Source: Parelaphostrongylus tenuis (taxonomy: Eukaryota; Nematoda; Chromadorea; Rhabditida; Metastrongylidae). From it: a stretch of 64,000 nucleotides of DNA. The stretch spans positions 124,001 through 188,000 of the forward strand of contig JAHQIW010000174.1 in the NCBI GenBank assembly GCA_019055375.1, in the 5' to 3' direction. Positions within the stretch are counted from its first letter, which is position 1, and every line of letters begins with the position of its first letter. The notes under the pieces were generated by a model. It was not told the DNA's origin. It saw only the letters and a program-made list of their open reading frames with translations, and made no database searches. The position numbers were made by a program, and so were the translations under genes. Shown piece after piece: positions 10,497 to 19,264 of this stretch.

Positions 10497-10715
10497 CAAT
10501 GTTTCAAAGATACCAGCCAAGAACAATCGAGTGTAAAACACTGCCTATCTAGTGATTTTCTTTTGACGGCAGTTGTGTAAATCGTTCATCGTCGCCTTCT
10601 CTCTGTAAGGGGAGTAGGGGCCTCCGAGAGGATTGTCTAAAGACGAAGGGCTCAGCCCGACTGACGAGGTTGCCAAAGCCGGGCTCAAATAATAATTACG
10701 AGATATCTGGAAAGG
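10497..10715 (+). repeat. H2 repeat unit, truncated at the ribozyme
   Basis: It aligns block by block with the minus strand of 9862-10143 (ccagccaagaacaatcgagt at 10513, gttcatcgtcgccttc at 10581, agacgaaggg, then gactgacgagg). CTGACGA is at 10661-10667 and the first half of stem II follows. The sequence then jumps straight to the unit's end (gggctcaaataataattacg). The GAAA strand, stem III and the cleavage site are deleted, so this copy cannot self-cleave. The minus ORF is a shadow. Confidence 0.65.
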
Positions 10716-11065
10716 GTTTATTCCAAGCGCCCATTCGACTGCGCTGTGATTGCGAAAAGCGCTCACCTGTCAACGAATTGCTTCTTACAATGGGGGGCGG
10801 CTCGGAGAGAAATCGGTGATCTACTCGAGTGGCCGGGCTGCTCTCTTCCAAGCAGCGAAAATCGTCAGAGATTAGAGACGTCGCGATGAAACAATTCGGC
10901 GGTGAAAGCGAAAGAGATCGACCAGTTGACGACGACCACGACGTGTCGTTGTTGTAATTCCGCCTGAAAAAAAGAACATTGCATAAAACTACAACTAAAT
11001 AGGAAATAGCAGTAGACGCAGTGTTCGTACGAAGAGAGAAAAAAGAAGAAAAAAAGGAAAATAGA
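10716..11065. other. No recognisable feature
   Basis: Moderately GC-rich around 10795-10935. There is no ORF or repeat I can assign. Confidence 0.4.
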
Positions 11066-11228
11066 GATGTTACTTATATAACTGAGAGAACTGAGTGGTG
11101 AGCAAAAAACACTGCCTCAGGCGGGAATCGAACCCGCATTTCGTCCTATCCGATGCTTTTGCTCACCACTCAGATCTCTCAGTTATATAAGTAACATAGC
11201 ACTGCGAAAAAAGCAGTAAAAATACTAT
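11066..11228 (-). mobile_element. SINE-B copy, left arm of an inverted pair
   Basis: On minus the tRNA-like 3' half (gcgggttcgattcccgcctg, 11126-11107) is followed by the tail gtgttttttgctcaccactc and agttatataagtaa. A second tail copy (gctcaccactcagatctctc at 11160) follows in the opposite direction. The result is a short hairpin around position 11135. Confidence 0.65.
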
Positions 11229-11369
11229 AACATCGAAGTGTTATTTATAGCAGTGGCTGTCAGCTTAAGGGGATTTATAAAGCGAAATCGCATATCCGAC
11301 CAAACCTGTTAAAGGTTGCTGGCTGATAGCTAATATAGAGATGTTGAAGAATGAGTGGTCGGGCAAATG

Positions 11370-11522
11370 TGCCTCGGTGGTGTAGTGGTAGAGCACGCGT
11401 CCCCGGATAGGACGAAACGCGAGTTCGATTCCCGCCTGAGGCCGTGTTTTTGCTCACCACTCAATTCTCTAAGTTATATAAGTGACATCATAACACTGCA
11501 AAAACAGCAGTAGAAATACTAT
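11370..11522 (+). mobile_element. Best SINE-B copy, tRNA-like head plus tail
   Basis: Positions 11371-11443 fold as a tRNA. Acceptor GCCTCGG pairs with CTGAGGC. The D arm is GTGT/GCAC around AGTGGTAGA. The anticodon stem CGTCC/GGACG is perfect with loop CCGGATA. The T arm GCGAG/CCCGC carries one mismatch around TTCGATT. The loop has C where tRNAs have the invariant U33, so it is a tRNA-derived head and not a working tRNA. The tail gtttttgctcaccactcaat, then ttatataagtgacatc, matches the neighbouring inverted copy. Pol III A and B boxes are intact. The 61-codon minus ORF is a shadow. Confidence 0.7.
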
Positions 11523-11960
11523 AATTTGGAAAAAGAGGAAAAAAAGAAAAGAAAGGAAAAAGTCAACAGCGGGCGGATTTAGGCTTTTTTTGGGACTGAA
11601 AGGCCGAGTGACGGAATTTTCAGACCAATGGAAGATATTTGGCGTACTGTAGATCATTTTAAACGATTTCTAACGAGAAAAATAACGAATTACGTGGGAA
11701 AAATCCTATTGGAATACTGATGAGACGCAAAAACATTATTCATAATTTAAATTCAATGCGCACTGTCCGTAATCACGGAAATCGCTCGTCAAAATTCAGT
11801 GGGTGGCGAAATTACCGTATGCTTATCTCCTTGCTTTCTAACCAATTCATATTCTTTCCCTCATCTGGTAATTTTTTCAAAGATTTTCCCGCTCCTTCTT
11901 GCAATGAGGCGATAACTTTTCTGAGACTCTAATCCAGCACTTTGTGCAACACAAATTGAA
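11523..11960. other. No recognisable feature
   Basis: Short low-complexity ORFs only. Confidence 0.4.
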
Positions 11961-12192
11961 GAGCGCGTCCGGTACAGTGGCTAAAGATGCAGTGCAACGC
12001 ACTTGTGGTCGATGGTTCGCTCCCGTCATCATGGCTTATTGAGCCTTCCATCTCTACGGGTTCACTGGATTGGTAACAGACTTGTCTGCGACTATGGCAG
12101 CATCGATTAAATACTTTGTTTAGTAGCCTCTAACGATACTACGAACGGAATCAATTGCACGCGCATCCCTCAGTAATTGATCAGCGGCGAGA
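11961..12192 (+). mobile_element. SINE-A copy, plus orientation
   Basis: The head reads agagcgcgtccggtacagtg then gatggttcgctcccg, and the tail ends cctcagtaattgatcagcgg. It lacks part of the middle relative to 14268. It lies in the same orientation as 14268 and opposite to the seven other copies. Confidence 0.6.
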
Positions 12193-12424
12193 GTTTTATC
12201 ACTTTAACTTCGACGAAATTCAGTGGAAATGATTGATTAGAATTTATTACGACAGGAGAAATGGAAGGAAACTAGCTTCGTAAACCGTAGAGTTCGAAAA
12301 ACGTTGTCCGTAAAAACGAAGAGTTAGGAAATCTTGCAATAACAAACAGATTATGAGCAACTAGCACTACAGAAGGTACAGAGCTTGTATTGTAACACGT
12401 GAGTCATTGACTCATATTACTCCA

Positions 12425-13350
12425 ACTCGTTGACAACGATGTGAGCTGTACTTAGCTCACACTGCACGCCGCGTTTGCGGCGGCGCGGCGGGAGTCTTTA
12501 TTATCACACCTTGCAATGGAAGTATGGGAATTTCTTTGGTAATCTGAGGTACTGAGGGGATATTGTCGTCATCAAATGATCAGACTTCTATAAAAAGTTT
12601 TATAGTTAAGAGAATGCCCATTTGAAGCGCCTACGAAATTCATGCTAAAAATCGTCTACATTTCGACAGGAAAAGCACATTTTTGTGAACGAGGACATAT
12701 TTCCAGCTGTTATATAGCTTCTTTTCTCCCTTTTTTATCCATGTTTTTGTATTCATTCGATAGTCTTGAGAAACGCCTATTCTCCCACTAAGTTCACCTT
12801 GTGAAATGACTTGTATTTTACTTTCTGCTAACGAAAGAAGCTAACGTTTTGCAAGCAGAGTTCGTTCTAGTGAGTATTTGCCTTTTCCCTCGAGATTCGA
12901 GGTTTCAAAAGAAAACACGACATTGTTTCTGCAACAGATAGCTTTGTTGATGTCTCTTCTATAACATTTTACTATTTATTGGGTACGAAATCCTTTTCAG
13001 TGGCGATAAAATTCCATATTTCATTAGAAGACTGTCACAACGTCATCGTAGCCGCCGCGCTCGCCACGCGACGGCGCCGCGTGCCACGCAGTATTTCAAC
13101 GTCGTTGTCAACGTGTTAAGGACCATATGGTACGTTTCCTACCCAGTCGCGCGGCGTCGAATGTTACTCAGCTATTGTAATGGCGGCATCGCGCCTTGTG
13201 GGAAAGCAGGTGTGAATAGCCAGGTGTGCACGCACAGACAAGCAGGTTTTGACTGTCTGCGACTGCCGCGCGAGCGACGGCGCGACGCCGCTTGCTTATC
13301 AACGGTGGTCTTCAGTGGTATGAGAGGTGAGACCCGTATGAGAGGTGCAT
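12425..13350. repeat. GC-rich block with inverted ends, unclassified
   Basis: Near 12428-12440 (cgttgacaacgat) and 13099-13115 (its inverse, cgtcgttgtcaacg) are short inverted repeats. Just inside both lie strongly CG-rich segments (12460-12491 and 13050-13092). More CpG-rich sequence follows at 13255-13300. The interior is AT-rich. This could be a DNA transposon of about 690 bp with GC-rich subterminal regions, but I see no target duplication and no coding potential. A 79-codon ORF at 13113-13352 is compositional. Confidence 0.35.
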
Positions 13351-13529
13351 GAGAAAATGCCTCACATCAAAAGCGATGATCTCCTTACGAACAAGTTTGT
13401 GTAATGACGTGATACCTTTGAAACATATTAAAAAGGTTGAGCGACATGCTGACAGTTCTTTTTTATTGTAAACATAGAGTGATTACGAATTCAAAGATGG
13501 TTTCTGTACAGAAAGAGTAATAGCAGAAC

Positions 13530-13612
13530 AGAAGACTCGGTAGTAGAATGGTTAGCATGAGTCTCTCGGAAAGGGTGACGCGCGGGTTCAACACTGGCTC
13601 GAAGTTCGAAAT
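13530..13612 (+). mobile_element. tRNA-derived fragment, SINE-B-like
   Basis: gactcggtagtagaatggtt (A-box-like) and gcgcgggttcaacactggct (B-box-like) are spaced as in a tRNA gene. The cloverleaf is imperfect and no tail is recognisable. Confidence 0.45.
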
Positions 13613-13701
13613 TTTGTAAGTTAATAAACCTTTCAGGTTTCTATATAATCCACATGACCGACATCTGTTAACATCGGCATTGATCAAACCATTCAATATT
13701 G

Positions 13702-13806
13702 TTTTGATGAGTAGACAAGAGGTTGTTAACAGTAAGGTTTACTGTACTGTATTGTATTCAATAAACATTACTGTTTGACAACCTCGTGGTCTCTGCTCAT
13801 CAAGTA
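13702..13806. repeat. Palindrome of about 105 bp
   Basis: gatgagtagacaagaggttg at 13707 is mirrored by caacctcgtggtctctgctc at 13779-13798. The loop is AT-rich. It could be a small foldback MITE. Confidence 0.6.
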
Positions 13807-13930
13807 AACACTGGTTTTTATACCAAAAAAAAACTGACCTTTACTTTCGACTGTTTATTATAGATTTTGCTCCACTGATTAATTTGATTATTTGATAACA
13901 TGTTTTGAGGTCTGGTATGGCACGTATACA

Positions 13931-13975
13931 GGACTAGACAGGCCTACTTCGCCTTTACAGACTCATCAATAGCAC
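13931..13975 (-). ncRNA. Hammerhead ribozyme, mutated core (H1 left arm)
   Basis: On minus: stem I 5' strand GTGCTA (13975-13970), core TTGATGA in place of CTGATGA (13969-13963), stem II GTCT-GTAA-AGGC (13962-13951), GAAG (13950-13947), stem III TAGG/CCTG (13946-13939), then TC with the cut after C37 (13937), and stem I 3' strand TAGTCC. The first core base C3 is changed to T. C3 is catalytic in the family (it pairs with G8), so I expect loss or strong reduction of activity. Confidence 0.6.
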
Positions 13976-14111
13976 GGTGCTTTTCGGTTCAGCCGATTCT
14001 TTGCTGGAGGATACCACCTACTTGTAAAGGTGATTCAAATAATTCGGCGTCGATTTCTCAATAAATAGGGGGCATACCCCCTGCAAGGAAATGGCTGAAC
14101 CAAAAGGCACC

Positions 14112-14156
14112 GTGCTACTGATGAACCTGTAAAGGCGAAGCAGGCCTGTCTAGTAC
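14112..14156 (+). ncRNA. Hammerhead ribozyme (H1 right arm)
   Basis: Stem I GTGCTA (14112-14117) pairs with TAGTAC (14151-14156), six pairs with one G-U. The core CTGATGA is exact (14118-14124). Stem II is CCT/AGG closed by a GTAA loop (14126-14135), with an A-C mismatch at its base. GAAG (14137-14140) replaces GAAA, so the A15.1-U16.1 pair becomes G-U. Stem III CAGG/CCTG (14141-14148) is a perfect palindrome without a loop. Such short stems normally work as dimers. The GTC triplet places the cut after C14150. Confidence 0.7.
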
Positions 14157-14267
14157 TGTGCAGGTGCCATACCAGACCCTATATAACGCTCAAAACATGT
14201 TACCACATTATCAGATTGTTGTTCTAATTGTGTTGAAAAACGGCAAATTTTATATACTAATGTTCAA

Positions 14268-14552
14268 CAAGAGCGCATGTGGCACAGTGGTTAGAGGTGC
14301 TCTGCGTCGCACACGAGGTCAATGGTTCGATCTCGCGCTCATGGCTCACCAAGCCATCCATCCCTCCGGGTTTGGTAACAGACTGGTCTCAGACTTGTCT
14401 GGGAGGATACGCAGCACTGACTCGATTCAGCGGGAGGCCAACGCGAGTCATTGTAAAGGCCAGATATGTGTTTAAAATCACCTCAAACGAAGTTAGAAAT
14501 TGAAGACGAATGCGTGGCGCATTCCCCAGGTATTGATCAACGCCAAAAGCTT
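14268..14552 (+). mobile_element. SINE-A, best copy (tRNA-derived SINE)
   Basis: Full-length member of the commonest SINE family here. The head, gagcgcatgtggcacagtgg then ttagaggtgc, has a good pol III A box. aatggttcgatctcgc has a good B box. Distance and order fit a tRNA gene. The body continues with gccatccatccctccgg, gtctggga and ggcc-agat, and the tail is gcgcattccccaggtattga then tcaacgcc. Nine copies are visible in the window (1312, 2051, 2836, 6702, 11961, 14268, 33721, 34010, 46308). It has no coding capacity, and the two ORFs reading through are shadows. Mobilisation would depend on a LINE, plausibly the RTE seen here, but I could not match the tails. Confidence 0.8.
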
Positions 14553-14984
14553 TTTAAGCTTTAATGTTCAACGGGATCTTATGAATACAAAACTAACCTA
14601 TCAAATATAGTTGTCTTTTCGAATTGACCAAGCTGCCCACAAGAATGTGTAAATAGGCTATACACGAATTTTAACCTTTTGAAAACGGCAGTTGATCAAC
14701 CGTACAGCGCAACTTGGAAGAGGCGCGTGATTCTCGTTATTTGATTAGGGTTTTTTTCCATTTGGAAAGTGAAACCTTAGATTTCTTGTGTTTCTGGTAC
14801 TCTATGATTTCCTTTACAAGGTCTTATGTTTTTCGTCCATGGATGACTTCTGCACTATACGAGAAACCAATCATAGAGTCAGAATCCTCAAGATTTGTGC
14901 TATCGAATGACCAGTAATAGTTTGGCGAAGAGCCATAAACAAGCTCTAATTGAGCAAATAAAGCAAATTAGTATAACATATCTT
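14553..14984. other. No recognisable feature
   Basis: A 67-codon ORF (14714-14917) has no motif. Nothing else can be supported. Confidence 0.4.
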
Positions 14985-15371
14985 TCCTTTCGAGTGTTTT
15001 CTTAAGACCACAGCTCAAATTTCAATATGCCTGATAATCATTATTTGAGCCACGCATGTCAGTGGTCTGTCAATGAGGGACGAAATAAAAGATATGTTAT
15101 AATAAATATACTAGCCACGAGCATTCGAGTGTACAACACTCTGTGTTTGGTGAGTTCATCACTGGACATAGAGTGTAAAACGTATGTCGTCGCTAACTCT
15201 TATTGTGGGGACTGGAGCACCCACACAGGATTGGCAAAAGACGATAAAGGGCAACTGCCCGACTGACGAGATCGCAAGATCGAAACACGTGTATCGCGCT
15301 GTATAAGTCAGCCCTCATTGACAGACCACTGACATGCGTAGCTCAAATAATGATTATCAGGCATTTTGAAA
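14985..15371. repeat. H2 hammerhead-bearing repeat with inverted ends
   Basis: Inverted repeats of about 60 bp (15019-15077 and 15312-15371: ttcaatatgcctgataatca against its complement) bound a unit. On the plus strand it has the same block order as the 9.9 and 10.5 kb H2 copies: agccacgagcattcgagtgt, cgtcgtcgct, aaaagacgat, then the ribozyme. The prefix gttttcttaagaccac (14998) is also shared with 9851. The left arm stops just short of where its ribozyme would begin, so only the right arm carries one. The 79-codon ORF is a shadow. Confidence 0.7.
15258..15298 (+). ncRNA. Hammerhead ribozyme (H2)
   Basis: CTGACGA at 15263-15269, stem II GATC/GATC closed by a GCAA tetraloop (15270-15281), GAAA at 15282-15285, stem III CAC/GTG (15286-15291, palindromic), then TA with the cut after A15293. 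Stem I pairs TCG (15294-15296) with CGA (15260-15262), then a C-C mismatch and one more C-G pair. Every invariant core position fits the hammerhead consensus. Stem I is the weak point. Confidence 0.7.
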
Positions 15372-15388
15372 GCAAATTAAGTGTGTAA

Positions 15389-15540
15389 TATAATTTTACT
15401 TTCGCTGCTATAATGTAATTAAAAACCTTTTTCGAAAACCAAACATATTGTTGAAATCGCAGAATTTTAAGCTTCTGAATGATTAGCAAGTGTGTGAGAA
15501 AAAAGTTTTGTGAAGCGAGAAAGGCCTTCAAATTATCATG
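15389..15540 (-). repeat. R1 arm, reverse orientation
   Basis: Blocks read in reverse of 45265 and 63670: aatataattttactttcgct, aaaaacctttttcgaaaacc, cttctgaatgattagcaagt. It directly follows the H2 unit with only about 17 bp between. Confidence 0.5.
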
Positions 15541-16131
15541 TACTTCAGCTGGTACACGCCGTCCCGTAAGGGTGGATGGGTGCTAACTTCTTTGATTATG
15601 CTTAAATCTAAGGCGTTTAGATGATTGACTTAGTGAGGACCTTTGAATACTACACTAATCAAATCTGTTCAAGTCTGATGAGAAGGAAGAAAAGCGAGAA
15701 CAAATCATTACATAGTACTAGCAGAGAAACCGTAACACAAGGAAATATAAACGAAAGGTGTTTAATTTAGATCAAGATGGAGCAATAGTAATTAATTGCA
15801 ATACAAATGATTATATCTACGAAATAATCATATGCGTAAATTTACTGAATCTTGAAAACAGAAGAATTATATTATCAATGGATGTCGATAGATGCGATAA
15901 TCAACTATAGTAATATAATCAATAAGACAATATAAACATGCGGAGAAGCATCCTCCGATCCAGAACAAAAACGATTAAAACAGAATCAGGAAACTTTTCC
16001 CGATGGTTGTAATAAAGCAGAGCTCTGTGCAAGTTTGTTTACTGGACGTTTCAGACATAAACAGTTGCGATCAGGCGGTTAGCCGGATTATCATCAACAA
16101 GCAACAAATATGCGATTTTTACTTACCGCTG
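15541..16131. other. No recognisable feature
   Basis: AT-rich, with no motif supported. It would be intron if the minus-strand exon at 16132 is real. Confidence 0.4.
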
Positions 16132-16480
16132 TAATTGTGCGGTCGGAACGAATGAACATGACATCATATTCCTTAGATTTATGAAAAAAATTTGCACACA
16201 TCGAACCACGTATTGAAATCACTACATACTTCTTCATCAATTCCCAGACGGAGTAGCACACTGGCTCTCGATACGGTGTATCGGGAAGCTTGATTATAAG
16301 CAAAGGCCAGTTCGATCCTTTCTCCAACACTCTCTTGCAACCAGTCAACGAATGGCTTTCCTCGACTACCACTCCAATATTGCAATTAGTATCATCTCGA
16401 CCACGATTCTGCGACATTCTCAAAGAAAACGAAAATCCACAAGCACAATCCGAAGCAATATATGAAATGTTTGGAGACAT
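16132..16480 (-). CDS. Possible internal exon of an unidentified gene
   Basis: A minus-strand ORF opens at 16480 (an in-frame stop lies just before) and runs 116 codons to a strong 5' splice donor, ACAGCG followed by GTAAGTAAAA (junction 16132/16131), in phase 0. The central peptide (LPDTPYREPVCYSVWELMKK, then SIRGSMCANFFHKSKEYDVM) looks protein-like, with a Cys-Trp-rich stretch, but I recognise no family. The acceptor is uncertain: tttcgttttctttgag near 16432 is the best candidate. The opposite strand is also open (16257-16631), so strand choice rests on the donor. The start at 16480 is only the ORF limit. Confidence 0.3.
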
Positions 16481-17272
16481 TTATCGAAGATGTATACGAG
16501 GAAACGACTTGAATGCAAGAAATGCTGGGATCGCCGTACTGATTTCTGATGATTGGTCGCATAAAACTAAAATAAATAGTTCTTCATCAGTTCACACATG
16601 TTTTGCTTTCGGACTTTCTCTATTGTACTGACATCTTGGGATATGTGGAGTAGTCAGAATGTATTCACTGTCTCAAAATACTTAAAATTTATCTATATTT
16701 TGCAGAAATTTTCTCGAAATTCCGTCCATTAGGTTTCTGTGTCTGGAACTTTAATCTATTACAGGGTTTCACTCAAAGTAGTTTTGTTCCATCCAGACCC
16801 TCTTAAACGTCGTTACGTCGGAGCTCTTAAAGTTTATTAATTGACTCATAATACGTGCCCGTTTAGCTTTTCGTTCCCGAATCGTTTACGAGCAATTTTT
16901 CTTTGGCTACACAAAACAACTGAATTTGTCGGCGCTTCATTGCGATACCAATCAGTATCCGTCACCACCCTGATTTCTCAGTGCGGCACTATAATTTTTT
17001 GAAGAGATTTAAGCGCTTTGGACTGGTTTTTTTGGACGAAATGAGCGCTCTATTTCATGTATTTGTTTACTGCTTGTCATTGCTACGACATTTGCACATT
17101 TCAAATGCCATCAACGATTTATTGCGTTGATATTAACTAAGATAACAGGGGGTTGCGGTTCGAAGATTGTAACGCATCACATAATAAATTATGTAGTTTT
17201 TTATTTTTCAAAAAACGCATACCGTTGTTTTTTTCCATAATTCTTAATAACTTTTCCAATGTCTAAAGGTTT

Positions 17273-17509
17273 TCAGGGCTTAGTACACCTTTGGGAACTG
17301 GCTGCTTTGTTGCTATATTCACCTTTCTTCTCAATGTCGCGTTGTTCATCGTTACAGGGCATTCGACCTACTGGGTGCTTTTTTTTTTTCAAAGCATAAT
17401 GTTCGGCTAACACCGTTTTTGCTGTCATACCTATATTTTCAACCTCCTTTGGTTTTGCTATCGTGTGAACAAGAACTAGCACAGTTTTGTTGTGCTTGGG
17501 CCACACCAT
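17273..17509 (-). CDS. Small unidentified ORF, possible exon
   Basis: A 78-codon minus ORF with a lysine-rich, codon-balanced composition (includes ENIGMTAKTVLAEHYALKKK). It ends at a stop at 17273-17275. I see no clear acceptor upstream and no domain. It sits between two other weak minus-strand exon candidates (19047-19264 and 16132-16480), which is the only reason to list it. Confidence 0.15.
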   Translation of the reverse strand: MVWPKHNKTVLVLVHTIAKPKEVENIGMTAKTVLAEHYALKKKKHPVGRMPCNDEQRDIEKKGEYSNKAASSQRCTKP

Positions 17510-17560
17510 CAGTGAAAACGGGCCGTCCTAGTATCCTAGAATTTTAGTGAATATGCATAA

Positions 17561-18329
17561 TATCAGGTCTCCAACAAAGTCTTCGAACTTGGTCCAAAAA
17601 TCCCGGATTTTATTTTGCCAAGTAATCGAAAGTATCAAATAAAATTAATTGAAGTATTCTCCGTCTGCCAGGATGCAGTTCTGCCAACACTCCGGCAACA
17701 ATTCAATTCCGCGCTCATGTCGTATTTTTGCACAAAATTGTCCAACAATGGAGCCGTCACGGAAAGTCATTCGCAACTTACTACTTTACGAGTTTCAATT
17801 GGGGCACAAATTTTCTGAGACAGAAGTGGGCCGATTCATTGGGACTTGTTGCAAGTCGGTCAGACCATCGACACTGAGCGTTATTGTCAGCAAGTGGACC
17901 GTTGCAATCAAGTATCGTTCACGTCACCGCCGTCGTCAAGTCATTTTGCTTTAAGACAATGCGAAGCCAAACGTTGTTAAGGAAATAAGGAAGAAGATGA
18001 CCGATTTGGGCTGGGAGCACTTATCCGCCGTATTCGCCAGATATGTCTCCGTCTGATTTCCATCTCTTCAGATCATTGGTACACTGGTTGGACGAGAAGA
18101 AGTTTCGAGACATCAATCATTTGCGTTCAGAATTGACTAGTTGGTTCGCATTGAACAATAATGAGTTTTTTTGAGCGCGGAATTGATTTGTTGCCGGAGC
18201 GTTGGCAGAATTGCGTCCAGGCAGACGCAGAATACTCCAGTTAATGTTATTTGATATTTTCGATTACTTGGGAAAAAAATTTTTGGAATTTTTTGGATCA
18301 AGTTCAGAAACTTAGTTGAAGACTTAATA
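17561..18329 (+). mobile_element. Decayed mariner element with unusually long inverted ends
   Basis: It is bounded by TA dinucleotides (17561-17562 and 18328-18329) and by inverted ends of the form TATYARGTCTYC. The inverted repeat extends about 155 bp (17561-17716 against 18172-18329) with perhaps 85 percent identity by eye. The right copy contains the 3' end of the transposase reading frame, so the left end carries an inverted copy of coding sequence. Total length is about 770 bp, against about 1.3 kb for a complete mariner. Confidence 0.75.
17751..18244 (+). pseudogene. mariner transposase, internally deleted and frameshifted
   Basis: The start MEPSRKVIRNLLLYEFQLGH (17751) is a typical mariner N-terminus. 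After about 35 codons the sequence jumps to the catalytic domain, recognisable as ERYCQQVDR in another frame (about 17876), then ILL-stop-DNAKPNVVKEI at 17945-17985. Here TAA (17953-17955) stands where the family has CAA, before the second catalytic aspartate. A frameshift near 18025 restores PYSPDMSPSDFHLFRSL (third catalytic D). An extra T in a run of seven (18165-18172) shifts the frame before ERGIDLLPERWQNC, and the frame stops at 18242-18244. It cannot encode transposase. Confidence 0.75.
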
Positions 18330-19046
18330 CAATCCACTTGCCTGTGTACACCATAACGTCCATACCTTCCACTATGAGTCAACTTAGTAATCACGTTATG
18401 ACCTTCACAAGTGTAAAAATGGCACAGTGAATGCTTCAGTAGACAAAAACGGTATATGTGGTGCACTAGCAATGACGTAGGGAGGTTGTGCACTAAATTT
18501 TTGCGAAAGGCGATGTTATTTTGCAAATATTGCTGCGTTAATAGACAGCTCAACAATTAAAGTTTACTTCAGGAGATTGAGAAATAAGGTGTTGTGAACG
18601 GTGGGAACAAGAGTGAAAGCGAATAACCCTACGCTACGTATGTTTAAGATGGGCGGAGGAGGTCTCAAGGAAGAGCCATGATCACATGACAGGATGAATA
18701 TTACTGAGAGAAATACAAACTCAGTATGGAAGAAGTATAGGAAGATTGAAGACAGAAAACATCCACTGGAAATGTTTCCCATAGTGGTTGCTGTTTCTTC
18801 TTCGAATCGATTATTTTGTTAGACCTTAAAAGCTCTACAAGCATGGTCGCCCTCTTACGATGCATGTAAAACGTACACATCTGTTCATATTATTCACGAC
18901 CATCTTTCAAACGTCGGCGTGTCGGCAATAAAGAACCCATAAAAATCTTCGGTTCCATCCACCGATGTTCTTCTCATTGTCCATTTGAACTAGTTCTGCT
19001 TTCATCAAAGAGTGAGAGGGTGTCTTAACATCATCTAATCACTTAC
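18330..19046. other. No recognisable feature
   Basis: The 139-codon minus ORF (18137-18556) reads antisense through the mariner right end and is a shadow. Nothing else is supported. Confidence 0.45.
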
Positions 19047-19264
19047 CACTGACATTAGCAACGTGTTCATCTGCTTACTCGACTCGTTTTCTTTAGTTTT
19101 TGTGACAAAAAGAGCAGAAGGTCTCACTATATCATCCTCATTTTCAACTTCTACCTTGTCACTTTTGATGAGAAGTCCACTTAGATCTAGGCTGAAGACG
19201 TTATCATTTAACATAATGAGCGATATAGGCGGATAAGGAATTGGGGGACGAAAAGAGACCAACT
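19047..19264 (-). CDS. Possible exon of an unidentified gene
   Basis: The minus ORF runs from a plausible acceptor (gcgctcacag before TTGGTC, junction near 19264) to a canonical donor GTAAGTGAT at 19046-19041, in phase 0. The peptide (includes SLIMLNDNVFSLDLSGLLIK and an acidic stretch KVEVENEDD) uses nematode-like codons but matches no domain that I know. It could belong with the 16132-16480 candidate, since both are minus strand and phase 0, with the mariner between them in an intron. That linkage is inference. Confidence 0.3.

Larger units (their letters stand above)
13897..14201. repeat. H1 hammerhead-bearing palindromic repeat
   Basis: About 305 bp with inverted ends (aacatgttttgag at 13897-13909 and ctcaaaacatgtt at 14189-14201). 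Inverted arms of roughly 85-100 bp (13911-13995 and 14085-14178) flank a loop of about 90 bp. Each arm contains a hammerhead motif reading outwards, with the predicted cut about 25-45 bp from the element end. Shared arm blocks include gtctggtatggcac and ggttcagcc. No ORF. The plus-strand ORF starting at 14158 lies over this end and the adjoining SINE-A and is a shadow. Confidence 0.75.

Noticed and set aside
11371..11443. Functional tRNA gene
   Set aside because: The cloverleaf is good, but the anticodon loop lacks U33, there is a T-stem mismatch, and related copies occur at many sites with a common tail. SINE-B is the better reading.
14158..14503. Two plus-strand ORFs of 105 and 74 codons as genes
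   Set aside because: They translate the SINE-A head. The same peptide appears from the SINE-A at 46.4-46.6 kb.
16257..16631. Plus-strand ORF opposite the 16.1 kb exon candidate
   Set aside because: Protein-like composition too, but it lacks a convincing acceptor or donor, while the minus strand has GTAAGT. Strand remains uncertain.
18137..18556. 139-codon minus ORF as a gene
   Set aside because: Its C-terminal half is the antisense of the mariner right end and repeats the ORF at 17615. The rest has no motif.
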